Part shown: positions 31,882 to 42,960 of the stretch, in pieces
Position numbering within the stretch: the first letter of the stretch is position 1
Layout of the letters: each line of letters starts with the position of its first letter
From: Chaetomidium leptoderma
Taxonomy: Eukaryota > Ascomycota > Sordariomycetes > Sordariales > Chaetomiaceae
Direction of reading: 5' to 3'
Length of the DNA: 64,000 bases
NCBI GenBank assembly: GCA_033296705.1
Contig: MU856994.1
Span: 1-64,000 of the forward strand
Made by a program: the position numbers and the translations under genes
Notes under the pieces: generated by a model
Database searches by the model: none
Told to the model about the DNA's origin: nothing
The model's input: only the letters and a program-made list of their open reading frames with translations

Positions 31882-34317
31882 ATGGCTCCCTGGCCGTGGA
31901 CTAAAACAAAAGCCATCCACAAAGCCGTGACATCGAACGATCACGCCAAACTCCAACAGTTGCTAGCTAACAAAAGCGTCCACGTCAACGCTGAGAATGC
32001 CAACGGCGCAACGGCCCTACACATCGCCGCATCGCTGCACGACCTGACTGCCCTAAAAGCACTACTGGCCCACGCCAGCATCAACCCCAACGCCCAGGAA
32101 CGCAATGGGAAAACTCCGCTGCATCTTGCCATCTCGGCCGGGCTCACCGACGCCGTTCAGGCTCTCCTTGAAGACCCCCGCACAGACGTCAACCTAGCGG
32201 ACCGCGACGGCCGATCGCCGTTACATTTCGCCGTCGACGTTAAACACCATCCCTTCGTCATTGTCAGCCTTGTCGTAAAGACACCTGGAGTCAACTGCAA
32301 CGCCCAAGACCGACGCCAACGGACCGCCCTCAGCTGCGCTCTGGATCTTGGTCTCTCGGAGACGGTAATCGCTCTGGTCTCGGGCCGCGAGACGGTGCCA
32401 GAGGTTGCCGTGGGGGACGCCGATGGCGGCACAGCGTCACACAAAGCTGTTGAACGTGCTAGTAGCGCCTTGGTTCATCTGGTGAAGGGCCAGGACAGGG
32501 CGGTTTTGAATGCCCAGAACAAATCCTCGGAAGCGGTTCTCCACGTCGCTGCGAGGTTGAACGATACCGCGTCCCTCAAATTGCTCGTTCAGGCGGGCGC
32601 TGACCTCGACGTGCGCCGGGGCTCTGACGGTGCAACTCCGCTTCACATCGCCGCCCAGCACCGTTCTCATGAGTTCGTGAAGCACTGGCGGTTTTTTGAC
32701 CCGCCGCCCCTACGCAAGACCATCTTCGCCAAGGATAACGACGGCAACACGCCTCTGCATCTGGCTGCCAGACATGGCGATTCCGAGATGGTGGCCATCC
32801 TTCTAGACCTGGACAAAGCTAGGGATGAAAATACCGGCCAACCGATTCCCGGGCCTGATCCCATCGAGGTTGCCCAAGTCAACAACAAAGGTGAGGCAGC
32901 CGTTGAACTTGCTGCATGTCACGGCCATGTCGATACAGCGATACGCCTACTGCAAGCCGAAGGAGGTATTGCATCCGAAGAGGTCAGGCTCAGACACGGG
33001 GAGGCCGTCTTTCGACTCCTGCTGCACACTCACGACGGCTCTACAGCCGTGGATGAGGTACACGAAGAAAGAGCCATCGCGTTATTCGCCTGGGCCGCCC
33101 AAGAGGGTGTGTTCGACCTCATCAAGTCACACAGGCATCATGTCCACTCATCTGCGCTCGAAAGCTCCATCCTACAAGCGTCAGAACGAGGATACACCCA
33201 TGTCGTCCAGTATCTTGTCGAAGAAGGGATTGACCCCAACACCTGCGAGGAACCTATGGGAACAGCGCTTGCCGTTGCCAGTGAGCATGGGCATATCGAA
33301 CTTATGAAGTTTCTGCTCAGCCTCGAGGGACTGAATCCAAACCTCGGCGTGCCCGGCAAAGACACGCCGCTGATGAGGGCCATACGAAATCGTTCCGCCG
33401 CGGCTATTTCGTTACTTTTGAGTGATGAGGTTCTCGGGGGCGGAGGATTGTCACTCGACACGGGTGACATACTCTTAGAGGGTTCAACCACGTCGGGGGA
33501 AAGGTGGGATTCCAACCCACTGCTTCTAGCCTCTGAACTCGGTGACCATGACACGGTCGCGCTGCTCGTTCGCCCAAATCTTCCGGCGCAGATCACGCTG
33601 AACGTTCAAGGCCGCAACGGCGAGACGTCGTTAGCTCTAGCCTGCAGGAAAGGTCACTGGCGTGTGGTCGAAGTGCTCTTGCAGTCTCGTTCCTGGACTA
33701 ACCTGGAGGCTGTCGTCGACGCGAAGGATTACTTGGGCGTAACCCCGTTCTCACGTGCTTGCGCATCCGGAGTGCCCAAAACGGTTGAGTTGTTTCTCAG
33801 GAGCGATTTGATTCAGCGCAAGCTGGTTGATCCCAATTCAGGAGATCGCTTTAAGATAACGCCGCTTGCTCGCGCCTGCGCTGCGGGCGCAGTCGACGTC
33901 GTGCAACTCATCTTCGACAGCTATCTACTGAAGGACCACCTGTTCGACCCCGACGCCAGAGATTACAGGGGCCGGAGCCCACTTGCTATGGCTTGCTGGT
34001 CGTGCAACTGGAAAATAGTCAAGCTTTTTGTTGATTATTCTGTTCGCGATGATGCTACCAGCTTAGTAGATTTCGGCGTCGTGGATATAAAACGCCAAAC
34101 CCTCCTCGACTTGACCATTGCTAACAACGACGATTCGAGGGCCTCTGTGGTGCTTGTACTCTTGGATGGTCGGCTCGTAGCTAGAGGCTTGGCAGAAACC
34201 CAGAAGGCTTATGAATGGGCGAGAAGCTTGATCAGGGATACTCCTCAATGTCGTCCGCTCTTGGAGCCACTTGTACAGAGGCTGAAAGAATTAGGGTTAG
34301 ATATTGATAAAGTATAA
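31882..34317 (+). CDS. Large ankyrin-repeat protein
   Basis: An 811-residue intact, intronless ORF beginning MAPWPWTK. Ankyrin repeats start at about residue 10 and run nearly to the end: GATALHIAASLHDLTALKAL, GKTPLHLAISAGLTDAVQAL, GRSPLHFAVDVKH, QRTALSCALDLG, EAVLHVAARLNDTASL, GATPLHIAAQHRS, GNTPLHLAARHGDSEMV, and more diverged units such as GTALAVASEHGHIELMKFL, NPLLLASELGDHDTV, ETSLALACRKGHWRVVEV, TPFSRACASG, TPLARACAAGAVDVVQLI and SPLAMACWSCNWKIVKLF. There is no enzymatic, membrane or NACHT domain. Such proteins act as binding scaffolds; the partner is unknown. It is transcribed away from the ankyrin-subtilase gene from a shared 521-bp region. Its last 160 bp plus downstream sequence recur at 36815-37025. 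Confidence 0.85.
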   Translation: MAPWPWTKTKAIHKAVTSNDHAKLQQLLANKSVHVNAENANGATALHIAASLHDLTALKALLAHASINPNAQERNGKTPLHLAISAGLTDAVQALLEDPRTDVNLADRDGRSPLHFAVDVKHHPFVIVSLVVKTPGVNCNAQDRRQRTALSCALDLGLSETVIALVSGRETVPEVAVGDADGGTASHKAVERASSALVHLVKGQDRAVLNAQNKSSEAVLHVAARLNDTASLKLLVQAGADLDVRRGSDGATPLHIAAQHRSHEFVKHWRFFDPPPLRKTIFAKDNDGNTPLHLAARHGDSEMVAILLDLDKARDENTGQPIPGPDPIEVAQVNNKGEAAVELAACHGHVDTAIRLLQAEGGIASEEVRLRHGEAVFRLLLHTHDGSTAVDEVHEERAIALFAWAAQEGVFDLIKSHRHHVHSSALESSILQASERGYTHVVQYLVEEGIDPNTCEEPMGTALAVASEHGHIELMKFLLSLEGLNPNLGVPGKDTPLMRAIRNRSAAAISLLLSDEVLGGGGLSLDTGDILLEGSTTSGERWDSNPLLLASELGDHDTVALLVRPNLPAQITLNVQGRNGETSLALACRKGHWRVVEVLLQSRSWTNLEAVVDAKDYLGVTPFSRACASGVPKTVELFLRSDLIQRKLVDPNSGDRFKITPLARACAAGAVDVVQLIFDSYLLKDHLFDPDARDYRGRSPLAMACWSCNWKIVKLFVDYSVRDDATSLVDFGVVDIKRQTLLDLTIANNDDSRASVVLVLLDGRLVARGLAETQKAYEWARSLIRDTPQCRPLLEPLVQRLKELGLDIDKV

Positions 34318-35239
34318 AGAATGACGATTGTGTCCGTGGGTTGCACCCCCGTATATTGAACTCAACTAGCAACTCCATGGGTATCAACAAGTCAAAGTTT
34401 ACTAGTATTAATAATTTTAACCTTAATAGACTAGTATAGCTTTCTGGCTAACTGGTAAGGAACTAAGGCCTAGCTCTCTTCACTGCCCGAGCCGAGAATT
34501 CTATATTCTACTACTAACAAAATTCCCAGTTAAAACAACAAAAACATCCTCTTCCACCCCGGCCCCGTCCCGGGCCGGTGCTACGACCTCGACGACGCCA
34601 CCGTCGCCTTCTTCTAGAACACGGGCGGCCAGCTAACCCCCAGGGGTAAGTAAATGCCTATCAGGGCTCCGTACCACTACCAACCATCCCACCGTACCAT
34701 ACGGCGACAGATGTGATGTATGCAGAAAGAAGATACTAACTCGGTAATACTTGTGTATGGTCTAACCGGCAAGGACTGCGACGGCATCGAGGACCCGCTC
34801 TCCACCAACGGCCGGCACATTGAGAAGGGCAAGTACAACTCGTACCGCTGCCCGTAGAGAGATTAGGAGTACGCAACAGCGAAGGGTGAATCGGGCCAAG
34901 TAGTGCAGAACGCAAGCTCGTCACAAACTTGAGGTGCGGATTTTCGTGTTGGCCACGAGGGCAGCTTTCGGCTGATGCGTATATCCGTTGTGCAGGAACT
35001 AGTCAAATGGGAGATCTTTCACGGGCGACTCAAGGCTTCTCTGTACACCTAGGTCCATGGCACGTGGCTGTATTGTTATCGTTCTCACAGTGTCAGTTTT
35101 GGTGGTGTACAGACTGTGAGCAGTGATCTTCTCATTCTTTTTTCGCCAGCTAATATACGTGTTTCGTAATTTCCCACCCAATACATTAGATCACTCTGAA
35201 ACGCTGAGCGGTTCCAATTTCAATAGGGAATCGAGTTAG
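34318..35239. other. Intergenic, holding a broken small gene
   Basis: Contains the 3' region of the ankyrin gene and the cysteine-rich relic listed at 34579-34857. The remainder shows nothing recognisable. Confidence 0.4.
34579..34857 (+). pseudogene. Relic of a small cysteine-rich protein
   Basis: Two blocks look coding. The first reads CYDLDDATVAFF, an in-frame TAG at 34615-34617, then NTGGQLTPRG, followed at 34646 by a perfect GTAAGT donor. The second reads LVYGLTGKDCDGIED, a Gly/Lys/Tyr-rich segment and YRCP before TAG at 34855-34857. The pattern (few Cys, short, Gly/Tyr-rich end) is that of small secreted fungal proteins. No signal peptide or ATG is found because a TAA lies just upstream, and the blocks do not splice in phase. 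The internal TAG could be CAG-to-TAG. The family is not identified. Confidence 0.35.
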
Positions 35240-36400
35240 TCACCAGGCTCGCTTCTCAGAAGATGGGGCTTCGGGCGCTGACTTGCGCCCAAGGCTCTCC
35301 AGCAGACCCCAGACCTTCGGGCTAGGGTTTCCGTGTTGATCCCAGTCCAGCCACCACTGGTCTGGGGGCGCGAACTTGGGCGAGTCCCGATAGGTTTGTA
35401 TCAGCCACTCTGCCGCCAGATTCTTATCTTCGATCCACCGCTGAGGAATCCAATCAGCCCAAGGGGCATTTTCTCCCTCGCTGTCGGCAAAACCACACGA
35501 GAGAGGCCAGTAGCGTTGGATGGGGGTGGTCGGCAGGCACCCCGGGTCCAGTTGCTTCGGGTGCATGTCCCAGCGGATGGTGAACTCCCAGATGTTGGCT
35601 TGGTTGAAGTCGATGAGGGCCACGCTGCCGTCGGGCTTAATCATGACGTTTCGCGGGTCGAGGTCATTCTGCTCCAAGGCAGCTTCCCACCAGATGGCCA
35701 GGTCGCTCTCGAGGATATTGCGCAGGACGCGAATGCGGAAATCGTCGGGCGGTAGTAGGGAGTAGTCCACCGTGACTCGTCCCTGGGACTTGACCTCGGC
35801 GCGAGTGATGATATCCAACATGCACTCGCCCTGGACAAGCTCGATGAGAATCATGCGGACCCATCGCTGCTGGCCCGGACGGTGGGTGTCCAGCGCGAAA
35901 GTCCAGGACCCGTAATAGGCTGGCACCACGGTTCCGCCGATGGTGGGTTGCATGGCGCGATAGGCCGTGGCCTCAATGGCGTACTCGCGGTCTGCCCAGG
36001 TCATGCCGTCTAGAGAGTGGCGGTTGCGCGAGCCCATGGGGTAGTCGACGCCGTCGTAGATTTTGGCCACGTACTCGACAGACCGGTCGCCGTCCAGAAA
36101 ACAGGTGACGACGTGGGCGCCGCCTCGGTCCCTGGAACCCCTGCGGGTCTTGATGCCCGTGATGGTCAGCACGCGTTCGGTCTCAGGCTCGTCTGGTGGA
36201 GCGGTCCTGAGCGGCGGGTTGGCCAGCGCGAACTCGACGACTTGGTCTGTCTCGGACGTATCGACATCTCTCCAGCGGTTCCAGTCGACCGGGGGGCGCG
36301 GGCTTGGCCCGTAATCATAAAAAAAGGGTTCTGGTGGGACATGCTTGCGGATGCGGAGCACCGTGTCTGGGCTGTACGTGGGCGATGTGGTTGTGCACAT
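35240..36400 (-). CDS. Atypical protein-kinase-like protein
   Basis: A 386-residue intronless ORF. Kinase-fold landmarks are present: a probable ATP-anchoring Lys in EYVAKIYDG, a helix-C-like EATAYRAMQ, then VPAYYGSWTF, a catalytic-loop-like NDLDPRNVMI near residue 245 (Asn in place of the HRD His/Arg pair, with catalytic Asp and Asn kept), and IDFNQA in place of DFG. The Trp-rich C-terminus (WWLDWDQHG) is characteristic of a fungal group of kinase-like proteins often found near transposons and self-recognition genes. Substrate and activity are unknown. It lies between two direct copies of the 3' end of the neighbouring ankyrin gene. Confidence 0.65.
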   Translation of the reverse strand: MCTTTSPTYSPDTVLRIRKHVPPEPFFYDYGPSPRPPVDWNRWRDVDTSETDQVVEFALANPPLRTAPPDEPETERVLTITGIKTRRGSRDRGGAHVVTCFLDGDRSVEYVAKIYDGVDYPMGSRNRHSLDGMTWADREYAIEATAYRAMQPTIGGTVVPAYYGSWTFALDTHRPGQQRWVRMILIELVQGECMLDIITRAEVKSQGRVTVDYSLLPPDDFRIRVLRNILESDLAIWWEAALEQNDLDPRNVMIKPDGSVALIDFNQANIWEFTIRWDMHPKQLDPGCLPTTPIQRYWPLSCGFADSEGENAPWADWIPQRWIEDKNLAAEWLIQTYRDSPKFAPPDQWWLDWDQHGNPSPKVWGLLESLGRKSAPEAPSSEKRAW

Positions 36401-37876
36401 GGCTGAGTTGGAGAAAAACCAGTTTCAGTTTGGGTTCGGTGCAAATTGCAGACAAATGATACAATGGAGAGCAAATCAATGGCTTGAGGTGGGTTGGGCT
36501 GAGGTGCTTCTACACCGACAAAAGTTATTCGTTGGTTTCACACGTCAGGATCGGCCGGCCAACAACAAGCGGCGCTGGCATGCAGACACGACCCAAATGC
36601 AGAGAATCGCCTCGCAATCGACACATGCACTGTTCAGGCTGCCACGAGAGCGGTAAAGGAAAGGCCCGCGACAGGGGTCGGACGGGCGCGTCAGTGGACC
36701 CAAACCCATGCCCAACCCCTGATGCCGAACCTTCATGAAGGTGAGGCTCGACCGCGAGCGGTGCCCAGGTTGTATGTACATGTACACAACACCTCTGTAC
36801 AAGTATACCTCTGCTTATGCTCTTGGTTAGTCGGCTCGTGGCCAGAGGCTTGGCAGAACCCCAGAGGCTTATGAATAGGCGAGAAGCTTGATCAGGGATA
36901 CTCCAGAATGTCGTCCGCTCTTGGAGCCACTTGTACAGAGGCTGAAAGAGTTGGGGGTAGATACTGATATAGAATGACGATCATATCCAGATTGAACCCC
37001 CGTATATTGAACCCACCTACAACTTAGCGGACACGGCTGAGTTTACCTTACATATGAATGATGACAGTCATCGAATCGAGACTCTGTTTGATTCATTACC
37101 ATTCACTCGGATAGCTCAGCCATAGCCCCGTCTCCGCGTGGTTCTAGGTAATTAGACCTAAAGGGGAGGGTAACATTTCGATGTCGTTGATAGTGGAGAT
37201 CAATTCTTGTCGTATTATACAAATCGATGAGTCAAAGAGCTGCTGCTTGGAGCTTAGGTATATGCGATACCAGTAGTAATCTCAGGGTACTCTCCCATGA
37301 GTGGACTCGGAAAAAGGAGAGGTGCACTTGGGAGGGCGAATAAAGAAGCCGAGATCACAATGTCGTGTAACAAAGAAGCAGTACAAAAACTACTGTGGCA
37401 CGTGGCGATGGCGATCCGCCGAGTCCATGTAGCATCCCGAGGCCCCATGCTGCCTTTGGCAAGACAAAAGAAGGTTACCAGGAGTTGCGTGCTAATAAAG
37501 ACAGACGGCGGACAATGCCAGCTCCACCCAACAAGAGAAACAATGCCCCTTGTCACAGCTGGATAATGGATTTGTCCACAGTCTAACAAAGGGCTTGGGT
37601 CGTACCAAGCTGTATCAAAACAGGCATCAGCACCCCAAAGCAACCCCTGCTGTCTTCCTCCTGCTCCCAACTCCCTAACTCAAGATCAGCCATTCCACTC
37701 AACTCCCAGAGTCATCAGATCAACCAGAGCCAGACCTCCCGAGGGCGATTGAGCCAGTGACCAAAGCGCTATCACCTCACTTTGAATCTCACGACCAAAC
37801 TCGGCATCCAAAAACGGCTGACAACAAGATAGAGAGGGATCACCAAAAGCAGACGCAGAGAAGAAGAACAGAAAAT
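36401..37876. other. Intergenic region with duplicated ankyrin 3' end
   Basis: Includes the 5' region of the kinase-like gene, the duplicated segment at 36815-37025 and the leader of the gene at 37877. No other gene is supported. Confidence 0.4.
36815..37025 (+). repeat. Diverged direct copy of the 3' end of the ankyrin gene
   Basis: The segment matches 34153-34375 in the same orientation, over the last codons of the 811-aa ankyrin gene and some 55 bp after its stop. Shared words include GAGAAGCTTGATCAGGGATA, TCGTCCGCTCTTGGAGCCAC and CCCCCGTATATTGAAC. There are scattered substitutions and small indels, and it is not translatable as the original. It points to a second, largely deleted ankyrin paralogue or a segmental duplication spanning the kinase-like gene. 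Confidence 0.85.
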
Positions 37877-38934
37877 ATGAATTTCCATCTCCAAACCCAC
37901 AACGTTAACCGCCCCCCATTGCAGATCCGCGACGACCCCCATGCACCCATAACCTTCTTCAACTCGGCGCTCCCCCCCCTCTAATTCTCCGTCTACACTA
38001 CCTCGACCGCCTCTCCGCCACGGTCCAAGCCCGCGCCGCCACCATCCAAGCTAATCTCACCACAACAAAACTGGCTGAAAGCTACCTCTCCCAAAAGGCC
38101 GAGCCCCCCCAAACCACCACCACCACCACCGAAAACCCCGAACCCGAACCCGACTGGCTCGCCAGCCTCTTCGAAACATGGAAACGCCAACAACTCCTCA
38201 ACCCCTTCCTAGCCCGCCGAGCCTACGCCTCAGCCCGCCGCCACCACCTCCTCACCACCAACCCCCCTAATCAACCCTCCCCGACCGCCACCGCCACCGC
38301 CTGCGAAGAAAAAGAAGAAGAAGCAACCCCAGCCACCACCCCAACAACCAACCTCCTCGACCAAACCGCCCTCCACCACTACCTCCTCGCGCGCCACGCG
38401 CGCCTAGCCCTCGCCCAGGCCGAACTGACCCGTTTCCGCACCCGCAACGCCAGCGGCGGCGGCCCCCGCTGGTGGAAGCGTCGGGCCCACACGCGCGCCA
38501 AGGACTATCTCAAAGCGCGCGACGCCCGCCACAGCAAATGGAGAGACACGGGGGCGAAGTGGGCGGTGGCGTATTACGCGCATCTGATGGGGCTGCGGAG
38601 GCGGGGGGAGTTTGGGGCGCATTCTTGGGGGGTAGGGTTGAGGGTGCGGGAGTTGATTACTACTACTACTAGTACTAGTGGTAGTAATAGACAAGAACAA
38701 CAAAAAGAAAAAGAAAAAAGGAAAAAGTGGCCGGCCGAGAGGTGGTTTCGGGTTTATAAAAAGAGGCGGTATGGGCGGACCGAGGGGCGGGTGGAGAAGG
38801 CGGTTGGGTGGGGGACGGCGTATGGGAGTGGGATCATGTGGTTGCGGGGGGGGTCGCCTTTGAGGGAGGGGTGGACGGTGAGTACTACTACGCCTGGGGG
38901 GGGGGGTAAACATGAAAGATTGAGAGGTAAGTGA
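37877..38934 (+). CDS. Basic helical protein of unknown function, frame break at a poly-C run
   Basis: ATG at 37877 opens MNFHLQTHNVNRPPLQI... ITFFNSALPP. The frame then hits TAA at 37982, but one frame over an ORF of about 317 codons continues at once with LILRLHYLDRLSATVQ and runs to TGA at 38932-38934. The switch is at an 8-C run (37972-37979), and one more C would restore a single ORF. The protein is rich in Arg, Ala and Leu helices with a WWKRRAHTRAKDYLKARDA segment, a Thr-rich insert and a basic C-terminal half (WPAERWFRVYKKRRYG). A GTGAGT at about 38878 could be a splice donor, making the last 20 codons intronic. No family recognised; intracellular, no membrane segment. Confidence 0.55.
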
Positions 38935-39173
38935 TTGTTGGTATCCAACTATAAAGAGTGCCTGAGACACATATGGAAAAGTGCTTTGTTTGGTTGCTGT
39001 GGAGAGGTTGAATAGGGGTTCAGGGGTTCACAACCCGAACCCTAGAAACCCCGGAAAAACACACGCGAAATGGCATATGTACTTGCTCAAATATGTACGT
39101 GGAATGCAATAGATATACAGCAAACAGGATCAACCCTCTCCATCATCCCCTTTTCTCGCCCATCTCATCGACC

Positions 39174-41893
39174 TCACAGGCACTGCGAATACCAGTCATT
39201 CTGCTTCTGGCAAGTCCACGGTGCCTCGCACTTGGTCGGTCCTTGCCAGTTGTTCCCACCACATTGCTGCCACCTTGGCGCGACCGCAGTGGCCGAAGTG
39301 GCCGGCGCCGAGCTCGTGGTGGAGGAGGTGGTCTTGACGGTACTCGTCGTCTTCACCGACGTCGACGACGAGGGCTTGACCGTCGAAGTGGTCATGGTAG
39401 TCGCGTCGCAGCTCCCTCCAGAAGCAGACGAGGTCGACGACGGCACCGCGGATGAGCTCGTCGACGGCATTGCAGATGAACTCGAGGGGCTGCCGCCGCC
39501 GCCACCGGGCACAGACACCTTGGCATACAGCACACCGCGGCCGTTGGTGCCGACGTACACCTGGCCAGCCACGTTGCCGCTGCCGACCACCCTGTTCGCG
39601 CCCATCGAGCCGAAGCCCTGGCTGCCCTGAATGTCCACCCAGGTCGCGCCGTTGTCAGAGGTAGCATAGAGCTTGGCACCGGCGGCGCCAACACCGAAAG
39701 CGTACACGTTCCAGGCGGAACCGTCACCCTTTCCAAAGGCGATGTTCTCCGTCTTGGTGATGCTGCCAGACCCAACCTGGGCAAAGGTCGAGCCAGAGTC
39801 GGTGCTGCGGAACACGCCCGCGTCGGTGCTGACCCAGACCTCGCCCGAGACGGCCGGGTGCGCGGCGATGTCCTTGACGGCGGTGACGGCGCTGCTGAAG
39901 GCAGAGGCCATCTTGGTGAAGGTGGCGCCCGTGTCGGTGCTGCGGTAAAAGGCGGCGCCCGAGCCGGCGTAGAAGACGGTGTTGTTGCGCCTGTCGGCGG
40001 CGATGGCGGCGCCCGAGGGGACCGACGCTACGGCGGCGAACGTGCCCTGGCTCTTCGAGCGGAGGACGCCAGAGCTGCCCGACGACCACACGACGGTGTC
40101 GGCGTCGGCCGAGTAGGCGAGGGTGCCGCTGTTCTTGGTGTTGTCGGCGCCGGGATGCACATTCCAGGTAGCGCCACCGTCGGCGGAGACGGCAATTTGC
40201 GGGGCACCGTTGGTGTTGCCGACGCGAACGACGTTCTCGGGCTTGTTGCCCGCGTAGTCTAGGGGTGTTAGACAGGATCTCAAGGTGCTTCTAGGACAGT
40301 TACGTTACTCACCAACATCAGTGGTGCTGGTCCAAATGGGGTTCATCCACGGCGTCTTGGGCGAGGTGCCGAGGTCGCTGCTGCTCTTGAAAGTGAAGCC
40401 AGAGACATCACCAACCGCAGCCAGGAGCTCGGATCCACCAAGAGGGGAAGCGAGGCCCAGGACGGCCATCTCCTCAATACCAACTGCGAGCGAAGAGATG
40501 GAGACGTTGCGGGTGGCGGTATCCCACTTGGTCAGATCGTGGCCGCCAAAGATGGTCATGCCAGTGCCGTACAGCCAGTGATCGCTGTCCAAGGGGTTGA
40601 TCTCGAGGGCCTCGATCATCCACCCAAGGCGCTTGCTGTCCTGAGAGATGTAGCCAGCGTTGATCCAGGGCGCATTGTCGGTCTAGGGGGCGTTAGCTGG
40701 GGCCCGCTCTAACGCAGTAGGGCGGGCGCACTTACATGAAGGCCATAGTACCAGTTCTGATCCGGGTAGGCAGTCCACTCCCAGATCTTGGTCCATGTGG
40801 TGCCAGAGTCAGTAGACCGGAAGATTTGGGCATCGGGCCACCACGAGTTCAGGGTCGCGACCATGATGGTGCCAGGCTTCTGCATGTCCACGCCAAGGCC
40901 TCCAAAGCCAAAGGTCAAATCAGCGCCCGATACGGGGGTGATGTCCTTCCAGGTGCCAGCAGTGATGTCGTAGCGGTAAATAGCGCCCAACGTGCCATCG
41001 TACGGGCCAGCGCCGTTGCTGTACGTGATGTACAGGGCCTTCTCCTCGGGCTGGAGTCTGCACTTGTGGGGGAAATACGTGTCGGGCTGACCGTCGACGG
41101 CGGCCCAGGTGGCGCCGGCATCTTCGGAAACGTAGACCGAGGCGGTGATGTTGTCGGCGGTTCCGACAAAGATGCGTGAGGTGGCGCCATCGGTGACACC
41201 GGACGTCTCGTCAAAGGTGACAAAGGCCAGGCCGATGATGTCTCCGTTGTATCCGCCAACGTCGCTCGGGTCGGGGATGAGGGTGCCGGGGTTGGTGAAG
41301 GACGAAACCTTGGCCCAGGTCACGCCGGCGTCCGTGCTCTTCCACAGACCGTTGCCGCTGCGAGCGCCAAAGTAAAGGATCTTGGAGTTGGCGGGGTCTA
41401 CAGCCAGTCTCTCGCCCATGCCGCGGCCCGGCATGTTTCCTCCAACCTTGAAGGGGAGGTCGGTCGATTCCCATGTCTCACCCTTATCGGAACTGCGGAT
41501 GATGGCGCCCGGGTTGGGGTCCCAGCTGTTGGTGTACATGCCGGTGGCAGCATAGACCTTGTTGGGATCTTGAGGGTCGAGAGCGACGGCATCAATGCCC
41601 CAGTTCCCCCTATTCGATGTGAGACTCTGGCCTCCGTCGGCAAGTTGGACTGTTTCTTACCATCGGGCATCTGTGGTGATGCTGTCGGTGACCGGGGTCC
41701 AGGAGTCGTCGGCGTTCAACCTATAAAGACCTCCAATATCGGTCCGGGCATAGGCGACGCCGTTGGTCTTAGGGTGGAACACGACGCTCGGGACGAAGCC
41801 GCCGCCGCCGCCAATGTTGACATTCTTCCAGGTGGCGGCCGTGGCGGGAGTCACCACGGCGAGGAGGAGCTGCAACGCCGATGAGCGCTTCAT
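39174..41893 (-). CDS. GH74 xyloglucanase with C-terminal CBM1
   Basis: Exons on the minus strand are 41893-41661, 41609-40736, 40682-40313 and 40258-39174 (853 aa). The three introns are 51-54 bp with GT...AG ends and restored frame. The signal peptide ends near Ala19-Ala20 (mature TWKNVNIGGGG). The two seven-bladed propellers of GH74 are evident from repeated SxDxGxTW motifs (SSDKGETWES, STDAGVTWAK, SADGGATWNV, STDSGSTFAQ). The expected catalytic Asp residues are in ARTDIGGLY (N-terminal) and AVGDVSGF (middle). After a Ser/Thr linker the C-terminus is a cellulose-binding CBM1 (WQQCGGNNWQGPTKC...QCL). The enzyme is secreted and cuts the beta-1,4-glucan backbone of xyloglucan. It is divergent from the GH2 gene at 42961. 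Confidence 0.95.
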
Positions 41894-42960
41894 GGCTGAA
41901 GTTGGGCACGCGTGATGTCGGCACGGTTGAGTTGCACAGCTAGCAGAGCCTCAGAAGCGGAGGACGGAGAGGCGCACTGCAGGTAGTCATATAGGAGACC
42001 GCGGTACCGATCGGTTCGGGAAGGGATCCGACTCAGCAGGCTAAGGCGTATGCATCTGCCCGTCTTCCCGCAAATGCCGCCAAGGACCCTCCCCCCCCGT
42101 GCGATCCGGGGCGCCGGCCATGAGGAACGGTTCCTGGCCCAAGCCCGTGGTTTGAGCGGCAAGCCGAGGGAGCCAAGAGGTCCCAAGTAATTCCGCGAAT
42201 CGGTAACCCGGGATAATTAAGGGCCTGATCGGTGGAGCGGAGTCGCACGCAGCTTGCAGTTCCGCGGATGCGACGTCGTTTGGGAGGGCATGGAGGGTCT
42301 GCTTCCGCGGTTTTTATCGAGGGATTCTGAGAGAACAGGCGAGCGCGGACGGACAGTGCTGAAACGCTGCAATTCTGGCCCGCGGTCTTTTTATAACGGG
42401 AGTTTTAAGTTGATAAGAATAAGCGCGGGTTTTTCCAATTCTCACGGGGAAAATAAAAAGTCACAGTTGTTTGTCTTTTTGGGACCGAGTTGAAGTTCAT
42501 GTTGGTTGCTTTGGAGAAAGCGGGAAGTTGACGAGTCCAGTGTGGAGAAGCTGTGGGGGGTGGTGTTGACCGTGTTGTTTCTCAGCAAAATTACAGGGGC
42601 AATGAGGCAGTCTGAGGCAGTTTCGAAGCCGACCCTAACCCTGAACGCTAACATCCTTGGGGCTTCCCCAATTCCGACTCCAACTCCAAACTTCAATTCC
42701 AATTCCAACTTTGACTCGGCCTTTCATTCCCCCAAGCCGAGGTGCGGGCGCAACACGTTCTTGGTGTGCGTGTGACGTCTCTGTGATGGACTCTTGCATT
42801 TATTCAAAACTCCCCAGCACCGAAAGAAATACCTTCACGACCTCGTGTCGAATTCAGTCATGACTTTTATGACTTTGAGTTTGACAAATCTAATCCATGA
42901 GCTTTGATCATTGATGAGCCTTGGCCTTTAGTTGGCGCGCTACACTCGGCAATTACCCCG
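41894..42960. promoter_or_regulatory. Shared GH74/GH2 divergent promoter region
   Basis: About 1.07 kb between the two start codons. For GH74, a minus-strand TATATG lies at 41988-41993, about 95 bp upstream of the ATG. A GGCTAA at 42039-42044 fits the XlnR/Xyr1 (xylanase regulator) site, some 150 bp upstream. A motif of six bases occurs often by chance, so this is suggestive only. No strong TATA box was seen for GH2. Confidence 0.4.
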
